Positions 1 through 8,418 are shown, counted from the stretch's first letter. The stretch is 64,000 bases of DNA from CAYPNP01 sp964412195 (GCA_964412195.1 CAYPNP010000011.1:88160-152159), one strand, 5' to 3'. Notes: a model not told the origin generated them from the letters alone. Translations and numbers: made by a program.

Positions 1-95
1 TCCGTGTGGTTCGTGGAAAAGATTGCGGATTGCGGATTTCGGATTGTGGATTGAAGACCTTTCGTGTGTTTCGTGTATTTCGTGGTTCGTGGTTA
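1..95. repeat. Word-repeat tract (TTCGTG and GCGGATT words), cut by window edge
   Basis: Iterations of TTCGTGT/TTCGTGG flank iterations of ATTGCGGATT. The tract runs directly into the stop codon of the minus-strand kinase-like gene, so it is that gene's immediate 3' flank. The same two words recur together at 16236-16420 and 40571-40690. Confidence 0.85.
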
Positions 96-593
96 TCGCT
101 TATAGCCGATCTTGCGGAGGAAGTCGTGGCGCCACTGCTGCTCGGCGGGCCCTTCGACTCCCTTGGGCGGGAAACCGTCGATCACGCCCAGGATCCCGCG
201 GCCCAACTCGGATTCGGCCAGGATGGCTTCCACGGGATTGGCCGTGGCGCAGAAGACGGACACCGTCTCGTGGCAGTCCCGGATCTTGGGCAGCACGTTG
301 AGGGGATAGGCGTCGCGCAGCAGGATCACGAAGGTGTGGCCGGCCCCGAGGGCCTGAGCGTTCCGGACGGCCGCCTCGCGCAGGGCGTCGTCGTTGCCGT
401 CCCAGCGGATCAGGCAATCGCCCGACGCCTCGCAGAAGGCGATACCGAACTTGATGCCGGGGGAAGAATTGACCATGGCCTCATAGAGGTCCTCCACCGT
501 CTTGATGAAGTGGGACTGGCCGAGAATCAGGTTGCAGCCCTCGGGGATTTCCAGGGGGATCGTCATCAGCTCCATCAGCGCCTCCTGCATCAA
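93..593 (-). CDS. Adenosine-specific kinase-like protein (DUF355/COG1839)
   Basis: The 166-residue product matches the compact family annotated as adenosine-specific kinase. Recognisable stretches are the N-terminal IPLEIPEGCNLILGQSHFIK, the central KFGIAFCEASGDCLIRWDGN and the C-terminal GVIDGFPPKGVE. The length is normal for the family. The start follows the CPBP protease stop by about 28 bases, so the two are probably cotranscribed. The name rests on family resemblance; substrate and physiological role are poorly established. The stop codon is flush with a word-repeat tract. Confidence 0.8.
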   Translation of the reverse strand: MMQEALMELMTIPLEIPEGCNLILGQSHFIKTVEDLYEAMVNSSPGIKFGIAFCEASGDCLIRWDGNDDALREAAVRNAQALGAGHTFVILLRDAYPLNVLPKIRDCHETVSVFCATANPVEAILAESELGRGILGVIDGFPPKGVEGPAEQQWRHDFLRKIGYKR

Positions 594-621
594 CCGTCTG
601 GATAGTCCGGCCCGCGGCGAT

Positions 622-1479
622 CTACCGCGTAAACCAGTATACCATCAGCACCGCCACGTTGAACAGGGCGTGCACCGCCACCGGCACCGGCAGCGCACCC
701 CGCCACAGGTAAAAGATCCCGAACTCCAGGCCCAGCAGGGCCGTGACCACGATGGCGGCCGGCCCCTGCGGCGCGTGGGCCAGGCCGAAGACGACGCTCC
801 ACAGCAGCAGCCCCACCCAGGGCGACCAGAAGTAGGCCGCGGCGCGGCGGATGATGAAGGCGCGCTGGACCTCCTCCCGCAAGCCGCCGGCGACCACGCC
901 GCTGACCAGGAACAGGGCCAGGTCCGACGGGGTGCGGATCATGGCCAGGATCGGGTTGATCTGCTGGATCGCCTTCGCGTCCACCAGGGTGATGACCAGT
1001 TCGACCGCCCAGAGGGTGATGAAGACCACGGGCAGGCAGGCCGCCGTCGCCGCCAGTTCCCGCAGCCAGCCCGCCGCCGGCCGGAACCTCAGGTGCAGTG
1101 CCGGATTCCCCCGGTGGAGGCGCTGGAAGAGCGCCACCGCGCCCAGGATGAAGGCGGTGCTGATCATGAGGAAGACGAACAGGCCGTAGGGCCGAGCGTG
1201 GACGCCGTCGCGGCCCAGCCCGGTCAGCCAGCCGGCCAGCAGGACCGCCAGCACGTCGGTGAGGATGCCCGAAACGATGAGGATCTCCAACAGGGCCAGG
1301 GGGCGTTCGCCCGGCAGCGGCCCGGCCGGCCGCGGAGGCGGCGCTGGCGCTTCCACTCCCGCGCCAGAGGGCGCGACAAGCTCCCCGGGCGGCACGGCAT
1401 TGGCAGATCCGCCGGAGGCGGCAGTTTCCGACTCGGACGTTTGTTTGGCTGGGTTTTCCGCCGGATCGCTCGGATGCAT
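622..1479 (-). CDS. CPBP family intramembrane metalloprotease
   Basis: A 285-residue membrane protein. Residues 1-60 are a Pro/Ala-rich, probably cytoplasmic tail, followed by several hydrophobic helices. The CPBP (CAAX protease/Abi) active-site motifs are all present: EExxR as Glu202-Glu203 and Arg206, FGLAH with His235, and HALFN with His270 and Asn274. These families cleave within the membrane or act in peptide maturation and immunity; the substrate here is unknown. The start is preceded by GGGAG at good spacing. It lies upstream of the adenosine-kinase-like gene in the same direction and is divergent from the TonB-like gene. Confidence 0.85.
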   Translation of the reverse strand: MHPSDPAENPAKQTSESETAASGGSANAVPPGELVAPSGAGVEAPAPPPRPAGPLPGERPLALLEILIVSGILTDVLAVLLAGWLTGLGRDGVHARPYGLFVFLMISTAFILGAVALFQRLHRGNPALHLRFRPAAGWLRELAATAACLPVVFITLWAVELVITLVDAKAIQQINPILAMIRTPSDLALFLVSGVVAGGLREEVQRAFIIRRAAAYFWSPWVGLLLWSVVFGLAHAPQGPAAIVVTALLGLEFGIFYLWRGALPVPVAVHALFNVAVLMVYWFTR

Positions 1480-1582
1480 GGGCGCAGCTCCCGCGAAATT
1501 GCTCCCGCATTATAACGGCCCGTCCAATCCCGGCAAAAGGGAAAGGGACTGGAAACCATTTTATTTTTGTGACATCAGCGTC

Positions 1583-1588
1583 TATAAT
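1583..1588 (+). promoter_or_regulatory. Putative -10 box for the TonB-like gene
   Basis: A perfect TATAAT lies about 30 bases before the chosen start. An upstream ATG at 1589 directly abuts this box and would fall outside a transcript made from it. No convincing -35 element is visible. Confidence 0.4.
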
Positions 1589-1618
1589 ATGAAGAAAATC
1601 GCCCAAGGAGCCGACGCG

Positions 1619-2329
1619 ATGTCACGATCAGGCCTCAAAACCGCGATCCTGCTGCTGGCCTTCGCCGCCGCGAGCCTGTTCCTGCTGGCCGAGCCGCTGA
1701 AGTGGCCGGCCTACACGAAGGACCAGCTGAACGACAAGAGCTTCGTCCAGGCGGAAACCCAGAAATACCAGGCCCTCCGCCAGGAGCTGGATGGCAAGCT
1801 GAAGTCCGCCAACGAACTCACCCAGGTCCCGCTGAAGAACGACCTGCAGGTCGTCCACGGCGTGCTGGAAACCCTGAAATATGTGGCCGCCCACGGCTTC
1901 GATCCCAAGGACCCGGAGCTGGGCAAACTGGAGTATTTCCAGCACCAGAAGTACCCGCCGTTGCCGGTGAAGCCCAAGCCGCCCAAGAAGGTCGAGGAGA
2001 AGATCTACAACTTCGACGACCCGGCCATCAGTCCGCCCACCCCGAAGGAGAACCCGGCCGTGGACGTTCCGACCGAGCTCGTCGGGGACGGCCTGAACGG
2101 GGTCTTCATGTGCGAGTTCGTGATCGACGAGAAGGGCGTGCCGACCCGGCTGGCCATCAAGAAGGGCGTCAACAACCAGATCGACGCCCTGGCCATCGAG
2201 ACCGTCCTGAACAAGTGGCGCTTCGAGCCCGGCACGCTGGACGGCAAGCCGGTCAAGGTGCGGTACAAGCTGGCCATCCCCTTCAAGCTCCAGCCGCCGG
2301 CCAAGCCCACCGGAGAAGGCGGCAGGTAA
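1619..2329 (+). CDS. TonB C-terminal domain protein, short energy-transducer type
   Basis: The 236-residue product begins with a hydrophobic segment (about residues 7-24) that is either a signal peptide or a TonB-style anchor. A charged middle and a short Pro/Lys-rich stretch around PVKPKPPKKVEEK follow. The last ~90 residues form a TonB C-terminal domain: FVIDEKGVPTRLAIKKGVN, then ALAIETVLNKWRFEPGTLDG and a final beta strand. The start was chosen because AAGGAG lies nine bases upstream; the in-frame ATG at 1589 abuts the -10 box. It could energise TonB-dependent receptors such as the one at 12734, but no exbB/exbD is in the window. Confidence 0.8.
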   Translation: MSRSGLKTAILLLAFAAASLFLLAEPLKWPAYTKDQLNDKSFVQAETQKYQALRQELDGKLKSANELTQVPLKNDLQVVHGVLETLKYVAAHGFDPKDPELGKLEYFQHQKYPPLPVKPKPPKKVEEKIYNFDDPAISPPTPKENPAVDVPTELVGDGLNGVFMCEFVIDEKGVPTRLAIKKGVNNQIDALAIETVLNKWRFEPGTLDGKPVKVRYKLAIPFKLQPPAKPTGEGGR

Positions 2330-2363
2330 CACCGCCTTTCCTTTCGAAATCGACAAACAACCG

Positions 2364-2391
2364 GGCGGCCTCTGTGGCCGCCTTATTTATT
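2364..2391 (+). terminator. Rho-independent terminator after the TonB-like gene
   Basis: The arms GGCGGCC and GGCCGCC enclose a five-base loop and are followed by TTATTTATT. Confidence 0.8.
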
Positions 2392-2728
2392 GCGGATCGC
2401 GGATTGCGGATTGCGGATTGGGGAGCCGGATCGGAACCGCAAAGGTGCCAAGTCCGTAAAGCAAGACTATCCATCATTCAACACGGATTTGACACGGATT
2501 TACGCGGATTTACGCGGATTCCAAACCTGTTTTCAAGTTGGATCCCTGCTCATTCATGATGAAGATTTGGTTCGATCCGTGTGGATCCGTCTGAATCCGT
2601 GTTGATCCGCGTTGAATCGGATTTCTTACTTCGCTATCAGCGTTGACGGTTGAAAGCCTATTGATGGCTTTGCGGACTTGGCGCCTTTGCGGTTCCGATC
2701 CGGTTCCCCAATCCGCAATCCGCAATTA
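2389..2728. repeat. Nested word-repeat palindrome filling the convergent intergenic region
   Basis: The outer arms (about 2410-2463 and 2666-2720) are inverted copies of roughly 53 bases with a few mismatches. They combine GCGGATT words with a non-iterated segment containing AACCGCAAAGG. An inner inverted pair uses ACACGGATTT words on the left and ATCCGTGTTGATCC words on the right. The right end runs into the stop codon of the RibD-type gene. No gene is visible in the 396 bases between the two stops. Confidence 0.9.
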
Positions 2729-3409
2729 TTCGATGGGCTTCACCACCCGGTAGTGCAGGAAGAATTCGTCCTCGACGCGCTCGGAGTCCATCAACTCGAG
2801 TTGCAACCGGTGATCGAAGGGGAAGCCCGCTCCCGCGACGGGCGTCGGTGCCGTCGCGCCGCCGAGGATCACCGGGCACAGGGTCATGTAGATCTCGTCC
2901 ACCAGCCCAGCCTCGAAGAAGAGGGCGTTCACCGTCCCGCCGCCCTCCACCAGGATTTCCCGCATGCCCCGGTCCGCCAGCTCAGCCACCAGTGCGGCCA
3001 TGTCCGGCGGGTTCGCGAGGCGGATGAGCTCGGTGCGGGCCTTCCACCCCCGCGGCAGGGCGAACACCGGAGCCGCCGTGGCCACAAACACCCGCTGCAG
3101 CCCCTGCTGGCCCAGGCGCAGCCCGGCGGGGAGCCGCCCGCTGCGGCTCAGGATGCAGAGGTCGGGGTGGGGCCGGCGGCCCGCCTGCAGGCGCTCCCGC
3201 ACCCGCTCGGCCGACCGCAGGTGGAACGGCGGGTCGTCGTGCCGCACCGTCACGGCGCCCACCACGATCACGTCGGCGCGGGCCCGGATCGCCTCCATCC
3301 GGCGGCGGTCCTCCCGCGAGGCGAAACCGGATCCCTTCCGGTCGGCGGTGGAAATCTTGCCGTCGGCGCTCATGGCGAAGTTGCAGAACACGGCGGGCTT
3401 CGATTCCAT
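2726..3409 (-). CDS. RibD C-terminal domain reductase (dihydrofolate reductase-like fold)
   Basis: The 227-residue product is a stand-alone reductase domain related to the C-terminal half of RibD. Seen are NFAMSADGKISTADRKGSGF near the N-terminus, VVGAVTVRHDDP, and the conserved ILVEGGGTVNALFFEAGLVD with VILGG after it. RibD-type reductases use NADPH on pyrimidine or pteridine sugar intermediates. No other riboflavin genes are nearby, so the substrate is open. The start at 3409 has AGGA upstream; a longer reading back to 3484 adds an unconserved Arg-rich stretch. The stop codon is flush with the repeat palindrome. Confidence 0.82.
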   Translation of the reverse strand: MESKPAVFCNFAMSADGKISTADRKGSGFASREDRRRMEAIRARADVIVVGAVTVRHDDPPFHLRSAERVRERLQAGRRPHPDLCILSRSGRLPAGLRLGQQGLQRVFVATAAPVFALPRGWKARTELIRLANPPDMAALVAELADRGMREILVEGGGTVNALFFEAGLVDEIYMTLCPVILGGATAPTPVAGAGFPFDHRLQLELMDSERVEDEFFLHYRVVKPIE

Positions 3410-3643
3410 GCGTCCTTTCCTCCGATCGGCGTTGAGGCCCGCGGGACGGGATCGGATTCCGGACGTCCGGCGGCGTGCCCTCATCTTACCACGGCCTCCG
3501 GCGGCGTTCGACCCCGAGCTGCCGCCGGACGCGGAATCTTACCCGGCGTTCCCGGCATCTGATCCGCGGGTGCGGCGCCGCTCCACTCTCGCTTGAAACC
3601 GCGGTCGCCCCCCGGAATCAATCCATTCCCAACGGAGGCTACC

Positions 3644-4129
3644 ATGAAGACCATCGCGTCCGTCATCCTGTCCCTGTTCCTGTTCGCGCTGGCCGCCGCG
3701 CCGGTGCTGGCGCACTGCGAAATCCCCTGCGGCATCTACGGCGACAAGCTCCGCGTCCATCTCCTGGAGGAGGATATCCTGACGGTAGAGAAGTCCATAC
3801 AGCAGATCAACGAGCTGTCCGCAGCCCCGGGAGACAAGAATTACAACCAGCTGATCCGCTGGATCACCAACAAGGAGCAGCACGCCGACAAGATCCAGGA
3901 GATTGTCAGCCAGTACTTCCTGACCCAGCGCATCAAGCCGGCCGATCCCGCCGACAAGGCCAAGAGCGACCTGTACCTCCGTCAGCTCACCCTGCTCCAC
4001 CAGATGCTGATCCAGGCCATGAAGGCCAAGCAGGGCACCGACCTGAAGACCGTGGAGTCCCTCCGCCAGCTGTTGGCCGACTTCAACAAGGCCTACTTCG
4101 GCGAAGAGGAAAAGGCCCACACCCACTAG
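3644..4129 (+). CDS. sodN: Nickel superoxide dismutase with a Sec signal peptide
   Basis: The nickel-hook motif of NiSOD is present as HCEIPCGIY (His24, Cys25, Cys29, Tyr32 of the precursor). After it comes a mostly helical domain of about 130 residues, as expected for the four-helix NiSOD subunit. Residues 1-23 form a typical signal peptide ending in VLA, so signal peptidase cleavage would leave His24 as residue 1, which is what nickel binding by the amino terminus and His1 requires. In classical NiSODs a dedicated peptidase (SodX) does this; none is seen nearby. GGAGG lies six bases before the start. The [NiFe] hydrogenase follows downstream. Periplasmic location is inferred. Confidence 0.9.
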   Translation: MKTIASVILSLFLFALAAAPVLAHCEIPCGIYGDKLRVHLLEEDILTVEKSIQQINELSAAPGDKNYNQLIRWITNKEQHADKIQEIVSQYFLTQRIKPADPADKAKSDLYLRQLTLLHQMLIQAMKAKQGTDLKTVESLRQLLADFNKAYFGEEEKAHTH

Positions 4130-4189
4130 GGAGAGCCCCCCGCTCCGCCGCACGCACGTGCTTGCTTGGAAATAACCTGCCGCTCTCAT

Positions 4190-4268
4190 CAGTAGCGGTA
4201 TCGGAATCGGTATCGCAATCGATCCCAGTGTCGACCCCGAATCCGATACCGATACCGACCCCGATAGG
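4190..4268. repeat. Word-repeat palindrome, GTATCGG family
   Basis: Left arm iterates GGTATCGGAATC; right arm iterates CGATACCGATACCGACC, its reverse complement. Copies using the same words lie at 28765-28866 and 42145-42240. Confidence 0.85.
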
Positions 4269-4309
4269 ATCGCTTCATTTAGATACTCGGTCGTGTGCCT
4301 CAGAACATG

Positions 4310-4430
4310 TTCAATCGTGCTCGTAATCGACCGATGACGGGTGACCGGCGACCGATCGTACTCGTCGATCGTAATCGTGCTCGTAATCGTAATCGGATCA
4401 GGAAGTTCGCACAGAGGCGCGGAGGACGCA
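4310..4430. repeat. Word-repeat tract, TCGTAATCG family, with conserved tail
   Basis: Iterations of ATCGTGCTCGTAATCG are interrupted by GGTGACC words at 4335-4355. The tail GGATCAGGAAGTTCGC and the following purine-rich bases recur nearly identically at 8901-8966. Nothing coding is visible in the rest of 4130-4616; a further ACGCAGATGAACGCGGATT fragment lies at 4450-4475. Confidence 0.8.
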
Positions 4431-4616
4431 GGGCCAATCCTGGACGCAGATGAACGCGGATTCCCGCGGATCCGGCCGACAGGCCGCAGGCGCCGGCACC
4501 GGTGCCGGCTTCATTCCCTCCGTCCAAATCAAGCCTGCGGAATACCGCTGCTCCATTTTGATTCCTCGTCAGCTCCTCCCGCTCTCCACTGACAGTGAAA
4601 TTAAAAAACAAATATA

Positions 4617-4646
4617 TTGAAATCCGGCTGGCTCTATCTTTATAAT
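4617..4646 (+). promoter_or_regulatory. Sigma-70-type promoter of the hydrogenase operon
   Basis: TTGAAA (4617-4622) and a perfect TATAAT (4641-4646) are 18 bases apart. Initiation would be about 30 bases before the small-subunit start, which has AAGGAGG at 4673-4679. Confidence 0.65.
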
Positions 4647-4683
4647 CCGCGACAGATTCCTACATTCTTAAAAAGGAGGCTCT

Positions 4684-5823
4684 ATGGCCGACTCCACGCC
4701 GTCCTTGTGGCAGGCGATGCAGGCCAAGGGGTACTCGCGCCGCGACTTCCTCCGCTTCTGCTCCTACGCGGCCGCCGTGGCGGGCATTCAGGCAGCAGGC
4801 CTGTCGAAGGTGGTCCACGCCCTCGAGACCAAGCCGCGCCCCCCCGTGGTCTGGCTCCATTTCCAGGAGTGCACCTGCTGCAGCGAGTCTTTCATCCGCT
4901 CCTCCCACCCCATCGTCGCCGATGTCGTCCTCGACCTGATCTCCCTGGATTACTCCCAGACGCTCCAGGCCGCCGCCGGCGCGCAGGCCGAGCAGTGCCT
5001 GCAGGACACCATGAAGAAGTACCCGGGCCAGTACATCCTGCTGGTGGAGGGCGCCGTGCCGCTGGCGGACGACGGCGTCTACTGCACCATCGCCGGGCGC
5101 TCCGCCCAGGCGATCCTGGAGGAGGCCGCCGCCGGCGCCGCCGCCGTGATCGCCTGGGGCAGCTGCGCCTCCAACGGCTGCATCCAGGCCGCCAGCCCCA
5201 ACCCGACCGGGGCCACCCCCATCCACAAGATCCTGGGCAAGCCCGTGATCAACGTGCCGGGCTGCCCGCCCATCGCCGACGTCATGACCGGCATCGTCGC
5301 CCACATCCTGGTCATGGGCCATCCGCCCGAGCTGGACAGCCAGGGCCGCCCGAAGGAGTTCTACTCCCGGCGCGTCCACGACACCTGCTACCGCCGCCCC
5401 TACTATGACGCCGGCCTGTTCGTCGAGGCCTGGGACGACGAGAAGGCCCGCAAGGGATTCTGCCTCTACAAGATGGGCTGCCGCGGGCCGGTCACCTACA
5501 ACGCCTGCTCGGTAACCCGCTGGAACGGCAACCTGAGCTACCCGATCCAGTCGGGCCACGGCTGCATCGGCTGCAGCGAGGCCAACTTCTGGGACAACGG
5601 GCCGTTCTACCGGCACCTGGCCGCCTTCCCCGGCTTCGGGATCGAGACCACGGCCGACACCATCGGCACCGTCGTCGGAGTGGGCGCCGTCGCGGGCGTG
5701 GCCGCCCATGCGATCAGTACCAACATCCGTAAGCGAAAATTGATCAAGGGCATGATGGAAGAAGCCCACGGCCCGGAGACTGCCGGGAAAGACAATCCCG
5801 CGGAAGGAGGTGAAGGCAGATGA
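4684..5823 (+). CDS. hyaA: [NiFe] hydrogenase small subunit, oxygen-tolerant group 1 type
   Basis: The 379-residue precursor carries a twin-arginine signal (SRRDFLRFC, residues 18-26), so the folded heterodimer should be exported by Tat. Cysteines for three FeS clusters are present: distal His232, Cys235, Cys260, Cys266; medial Cys275, Cys294, Cys297; proximal Cys63, Cys66, Cys161, Cys194. Two extra cysteines, Cys65 (ECTCCSES) and Cys166 (GSCASNGC), sit where E. coli hydrogenase 1 has Cys19 and Cys120, the supernumerary ligands of the oxygen-resistant [4Fe-3S] cluster. A hydrophobic helix near residues 322-345 anchors the protein and would meet the cytochrome b. It overlaps the large subunit by four bases. 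Confidence 0.95.
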   Translation: MADSTPSLWQAMQAKGYSRRDFLRFCSYAAAVAGIQAAGLSKVVHALETKPRPPVVWLHFQECTCCSESFIRSSHPIVADVVLDLISLDYSQTLQAAAGAQAEQCLQDTMKKYPGQYILLVEGAVPLADDGVYCTIAGRSAQAILEEAAAGAAAVIAWGSCASNGCIQAASPNPTGATPIHKILGKPVINVPGCPPIADVMTGIVAHILVMGHPPELDSQGRPKEFYSRRVHDTCYRRPYYDAGLFVEAWDDEKARKGFCLYKMGCRGPVTYNACSVTRWNGNLSYPIQSGHGCIGCSEANFWDNGPFYRHLAAFPGFGIETTADTIGTVVGVGAVAGVAAHAISTNIRKRKLIKGMMEEAHGPETAGKDNPAEGGEGR

Positions 5824-7535
5824 ACCGCATCGTTGTTGACCCCATCACCCGCATCGAGGGACACCTGCGCATCGAGGCCGTCGTCGAGAACGGCAAGATC
5901 ACCGACGCCTACAGCTCGGGCACCATGGTCCGGGGCTTCGAGAAGATCCTCAAGGGCCGCGACCCGCGGGACGCCTGGGCCTTCACCGAGCGCGCCTGCG
6001 GCGTCTGCACCACCGTGCACGCGCTGGCCAGCGTCCGCACCGTCGAGGACGCCCTGAAGGTCGCCGTGCCGAAGAACGCCGAGCTGATCCGCAACATCAT
6101 GTTCTGCGCCCAGTACGTGCAGGACCACGTGATCCATTTCTACCACCTGCACGCCCTGGACTGGGTGGACGTGGTCAGCGCCCTGAAGGCCTCGCCGGAG
6201 GAGACCTCGAAGCTGGCCCAGACGATCTCACCCTGGCCGAAGAGTTCGGTGGGATACTTCACCGCCATCCAAAACCGGATCAAGACTTTTGTCGAGAGCG
6301 GCCAGCTGGGCATCTTCGCCAACGGCTACTGGGGCCACCCGGCCTACAAGCTGCCGCCGGAGGTGAACCTCCTCGGCGTGGCCCACTACCTCGAGGCGCT
6401 GGAGTGGCAGAAGGAGGTCATCAAGATCCACACCGTCTTCGGCGGCAAGAACCCGCACCCGAACTACCTGGTCGGCGGCGCGCCCTGCTCCATCAACACC
6501 GACGAGGTCAACGCCATCAACACCGAGCGGCTGAACCTGGTGGGCAAGCTGATCAAGGACGCCAAGGTGTTCGTCGAGCAGGTGTACCTGCCCGACCTGC
6601 TGGCCGTGGCCGGCTTCTACAAGGACTGGGCCGCCGTGGGCGGCGGGCTGTCCAATTACCTGGCTTATGGCGACCTGCCCACCCGCGGCTACGGGCAGCC
6701 CGACTTCTTCAAGTTCCCGCGCGGGGCGATCCTCGGCCGCAACCTCAACGAGGTGCACGAGGTCAACGGCCGGGACGCGGAGGAGATCAAGGAGTACATC
6801 GCCCACTCATGGTACGCCTACTCCAAGGGCGACGCCGCCGGCCTGCACCCGTGGGACGGCGAAACCGAATTCAATTTCACCGGGCCGAAGCCGCCCTTCG
6901 AGCAGCTGAACGTCGAGGGCAAGTACTCGTGGCTCAAAACCCCGCGCTGGAAGGACAACGCCATGGAGGTCGGCCCGCTGGCGCGGCTGCTGGTGGGCTA
7001 CGCCAAGGGCAGCACCGAGATCAAGGACGTCGTCGACGGAGCGCTGGGCAAGCTGGGCGTGCCGGTGGCGGCGCTCTTCTCCACCCTCGGCCGCACGGCG
7101 GCGCGCGGCCTGGAGACCCAGCTGACGGTGCACTGGCTGCAGGAGTTCTACGACGACCTGATCGCCAACATCAAGGCCGGCGACACCCGCACCTTCAATC
7201 CCGAGCGCTGGGACCCGGAAACCTGGCCCGCCGCCTGCGAGGGCGTGGGCATGTCCGAGGCCCCGCGCGGCGCCCTGGCCCACTGGATCCGGATCCAGGA
7301 CGGCAAGATCGACAACTACCAGCTCGTGGTGCCGAGCACCTGGAACGCCTCGCCGCGGGATGCCAAGGGCCAGCGCTCCTCGTACGAGGAGGCCCTGCTG
7401 GGCACGCCGGTGGCCAACCCGGAGCAGCCGCTGGAGATCCTGCGGACGATCCACTCCTTCGACCCGTGCATCGCCTGCGCCGTCCACCTCTACGACCCGG
7501 ACGGGCGGCAGGTGCACCGGGTCCGCTTCTTCTAG
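5820..7535 (+). CDS. hyaB: [NiFe] hydrogenase large subunit
   Basis: The 571-residue protein holds the NiFe(CN)2CO site. The L1 motif is RACGVCTTVHA with Cys60 and Cys63; the L2 motif is DPCIACAVH with Cys550, Cys553 and His556. The 15 residues after His556 are the C-terminal extension removed by the maturation protease once nickel is inserted, fitting the protease gene downstream. RIEGHLRIE near the N-terminus is typical. The start overlaps the small-subunit stop (ATGA), indicating coupled translation. With a Tat-exported partner and cytochrome b it should oxidise H2 at the periplasmic face. Confidence 0.96.
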   Translation: MNRIVVDPITRIEGHLRIEAVVENGKITDAYSSGTMVRGFEKILKGRDPRDAWAFTERACGVCTTVHALASVRTVEDALKVAVPKNAELIRNIMFCAQYVQDHVIHFYHLHALDWVDVVSALKASPEETSKLAQTISPWPKSSVGYFTAIQNRIKTFVESGQLGIFANGYWGHPAYKLPPEVNLLGVAHYLEALEWQKEVIKIHTVFGGKNPHPNYLVGGAPCSINTDEVNAINTERLNLVGKLIKDAKVFVEQVYLPDLLAVAGFYKDWAAVGGGLSNYLAYGDLPTRGYGQPDFFKFPRGAILGRNLNEVHEVNGRDAEEIKEYIAHSWYAYSKGDAAGLHPWDGETEFNFTGPKPPFEQLNVEGKYSWLKTPRWKDNAMEVGPLARLLVGYAKGSTEIKDVVDGALGKLGVPVAALFSTLGRTAARGLETQLTVHWLQEFYDDLIANIKAGDTRTFNPERWDPETWPAACEGVGMSEAPRGALAHWIRIQDGKIDNYQLVVPSTWNASPRDAKGQRSSYEEALLGTPVANPEQPLEILRTIHSFDPCIACAVHLYDPDGRQVHRVRFF

Positions 7536-7544
7536 GAGGGCGCC

Positions 7545-8231
7545 ATGGCCACCACGCAGCCCGTGCCCTACCGGCGCATCTACGTCTGGGAGCTGCCGGT
7601 GCGGTTCTACCACTGGGTGAACGCCGTCTGCGTCCTGGTGCTGATCTGCACCGGCTACCTGATCGGCAAGCCGCTGGCGATCTCCTACTCCCAGGAGGCC
7701 TACCAGCAGTACTGGTTCGGCACCGTCCGCTTCGCCCACTTCGTCGCGGCGTTCGTCTACTTCTTCAATTTCCTGGTCCGGTGCTACTGGGGATTCGTCG
7801 GCAACAAGTACGCCCGCTGGAACAACTTCATCCCCTACACCCGGGCCCACTGGGAGGAGATCCGGGAGACGCTGAAGGTGGACATCCTGCAGACCACCTC
7901 GGAGGGCAAGATCTCCATCGGACACAACGCCCTGGCCGGGTTCATCTACTTCCTGTCGTTCCTGGTCTTCCTGTTCCAGGCCATCACCGGGTTCGCCCTG
8001 TACTCCAGCATGAGCAGCTCGTTCCTGCCGAGCCTGTTCCACTGGATCGTGCCGTTGATGGGCGGCGACTTCGCCGTGCGGCAGTGGCACCACATGTTCA
8101 TGTGGTTCTTCATCGTGTTCACCATCATCCACGTGTACCTGGTCTTCTACCACGACTACGTGGAGGGCCGGGGCACCACGTCGTCCATGGTGGGCGGCTG
8201 GAAGTTCGAGCGGGAGGATCGCCTTCAATAG
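7545..8231 (+). CDS. hyaC: Ni/Fe-hydrogenase b-type cytochrome subunit
   Basis: The 228-residue protein has four hydrophobic helices of the HyaC/HupC family. Candidate haem-ligand histidines lie in FYHWVNA, RFAHFVAAF, QWHHMFMWF and IHVYLVFYHDY. It takes electrons from the small subunit to the quinone pool and anchors the enzyme. It starts nine bases after the large subunit with AGGAGG before the ATG, so it is the third gene of the operon. Its 3' flank is a long word-repeat palindrome that separates it from the maturation protease. Confidence 0.93.
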   Translation: MATTQPVPYRRIYVWELPVRFYHWVNAVCVLVLICTGYLIGKPLAISYSQEAYQQYWFGTVRFAHFVAAFVYFFNFLVRCYWGFVGNKYARWNNFIPYTRAHWEEIRETLKVDILQTTSEGKISIGHNALAGFIYFLSFLVFLFQAITGFALYSSMSSSFLPSLFHWIVPLMGGDFAVRQWHHMFMWFFIVFTIIHVYLVFYHDYVEGRGTTSSMVGGWKFEREDRLQ

Positions 8232-8239
8232 GGGATCCG

Positions 8240-8418
8240 ATCGAACGTTGAACATCGAACGCTGAAGTCGGAAACGGACGATGGACCATGGACGATAGAC
8301 GATGGACCATGGAAGATAAATAGGGTCTGTGGTCTGTGGTTTGTGGTCCATGGTCTATCGTCCTTGGTCTATCGTCCATGGTCCATCGTCCATGGTCCAT
8401 CGTCTATCGTCCATGGTC
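8240..8418. repeat. Word-repeat palindrome, GATGGACCATGG family
   Basis: A short GAACGTTGAACATCGAACGC tract is followed by iterations of GATGGACCATGGACGATAG, then by the reverse-complement words TGGTCTATCGTCCATGG. The tract lies within the hydrogenase gene cluster between the cytochrome b and maturation protease genes. Confidence 0.88.

Noticed and set aside
2390..2725. Short reading frames through the repeats (rich in ADCGL/IADWG)
   Set aside because: They are translations of the iterated word GCGGATT, have no ribosome sites and exist in several frames at once.
3410..3484. Longer start for the RibD-type reductase
   Set aside because: The added residues are Arg-rich and unconserved, and AGGA precedes the ATG at 3409.
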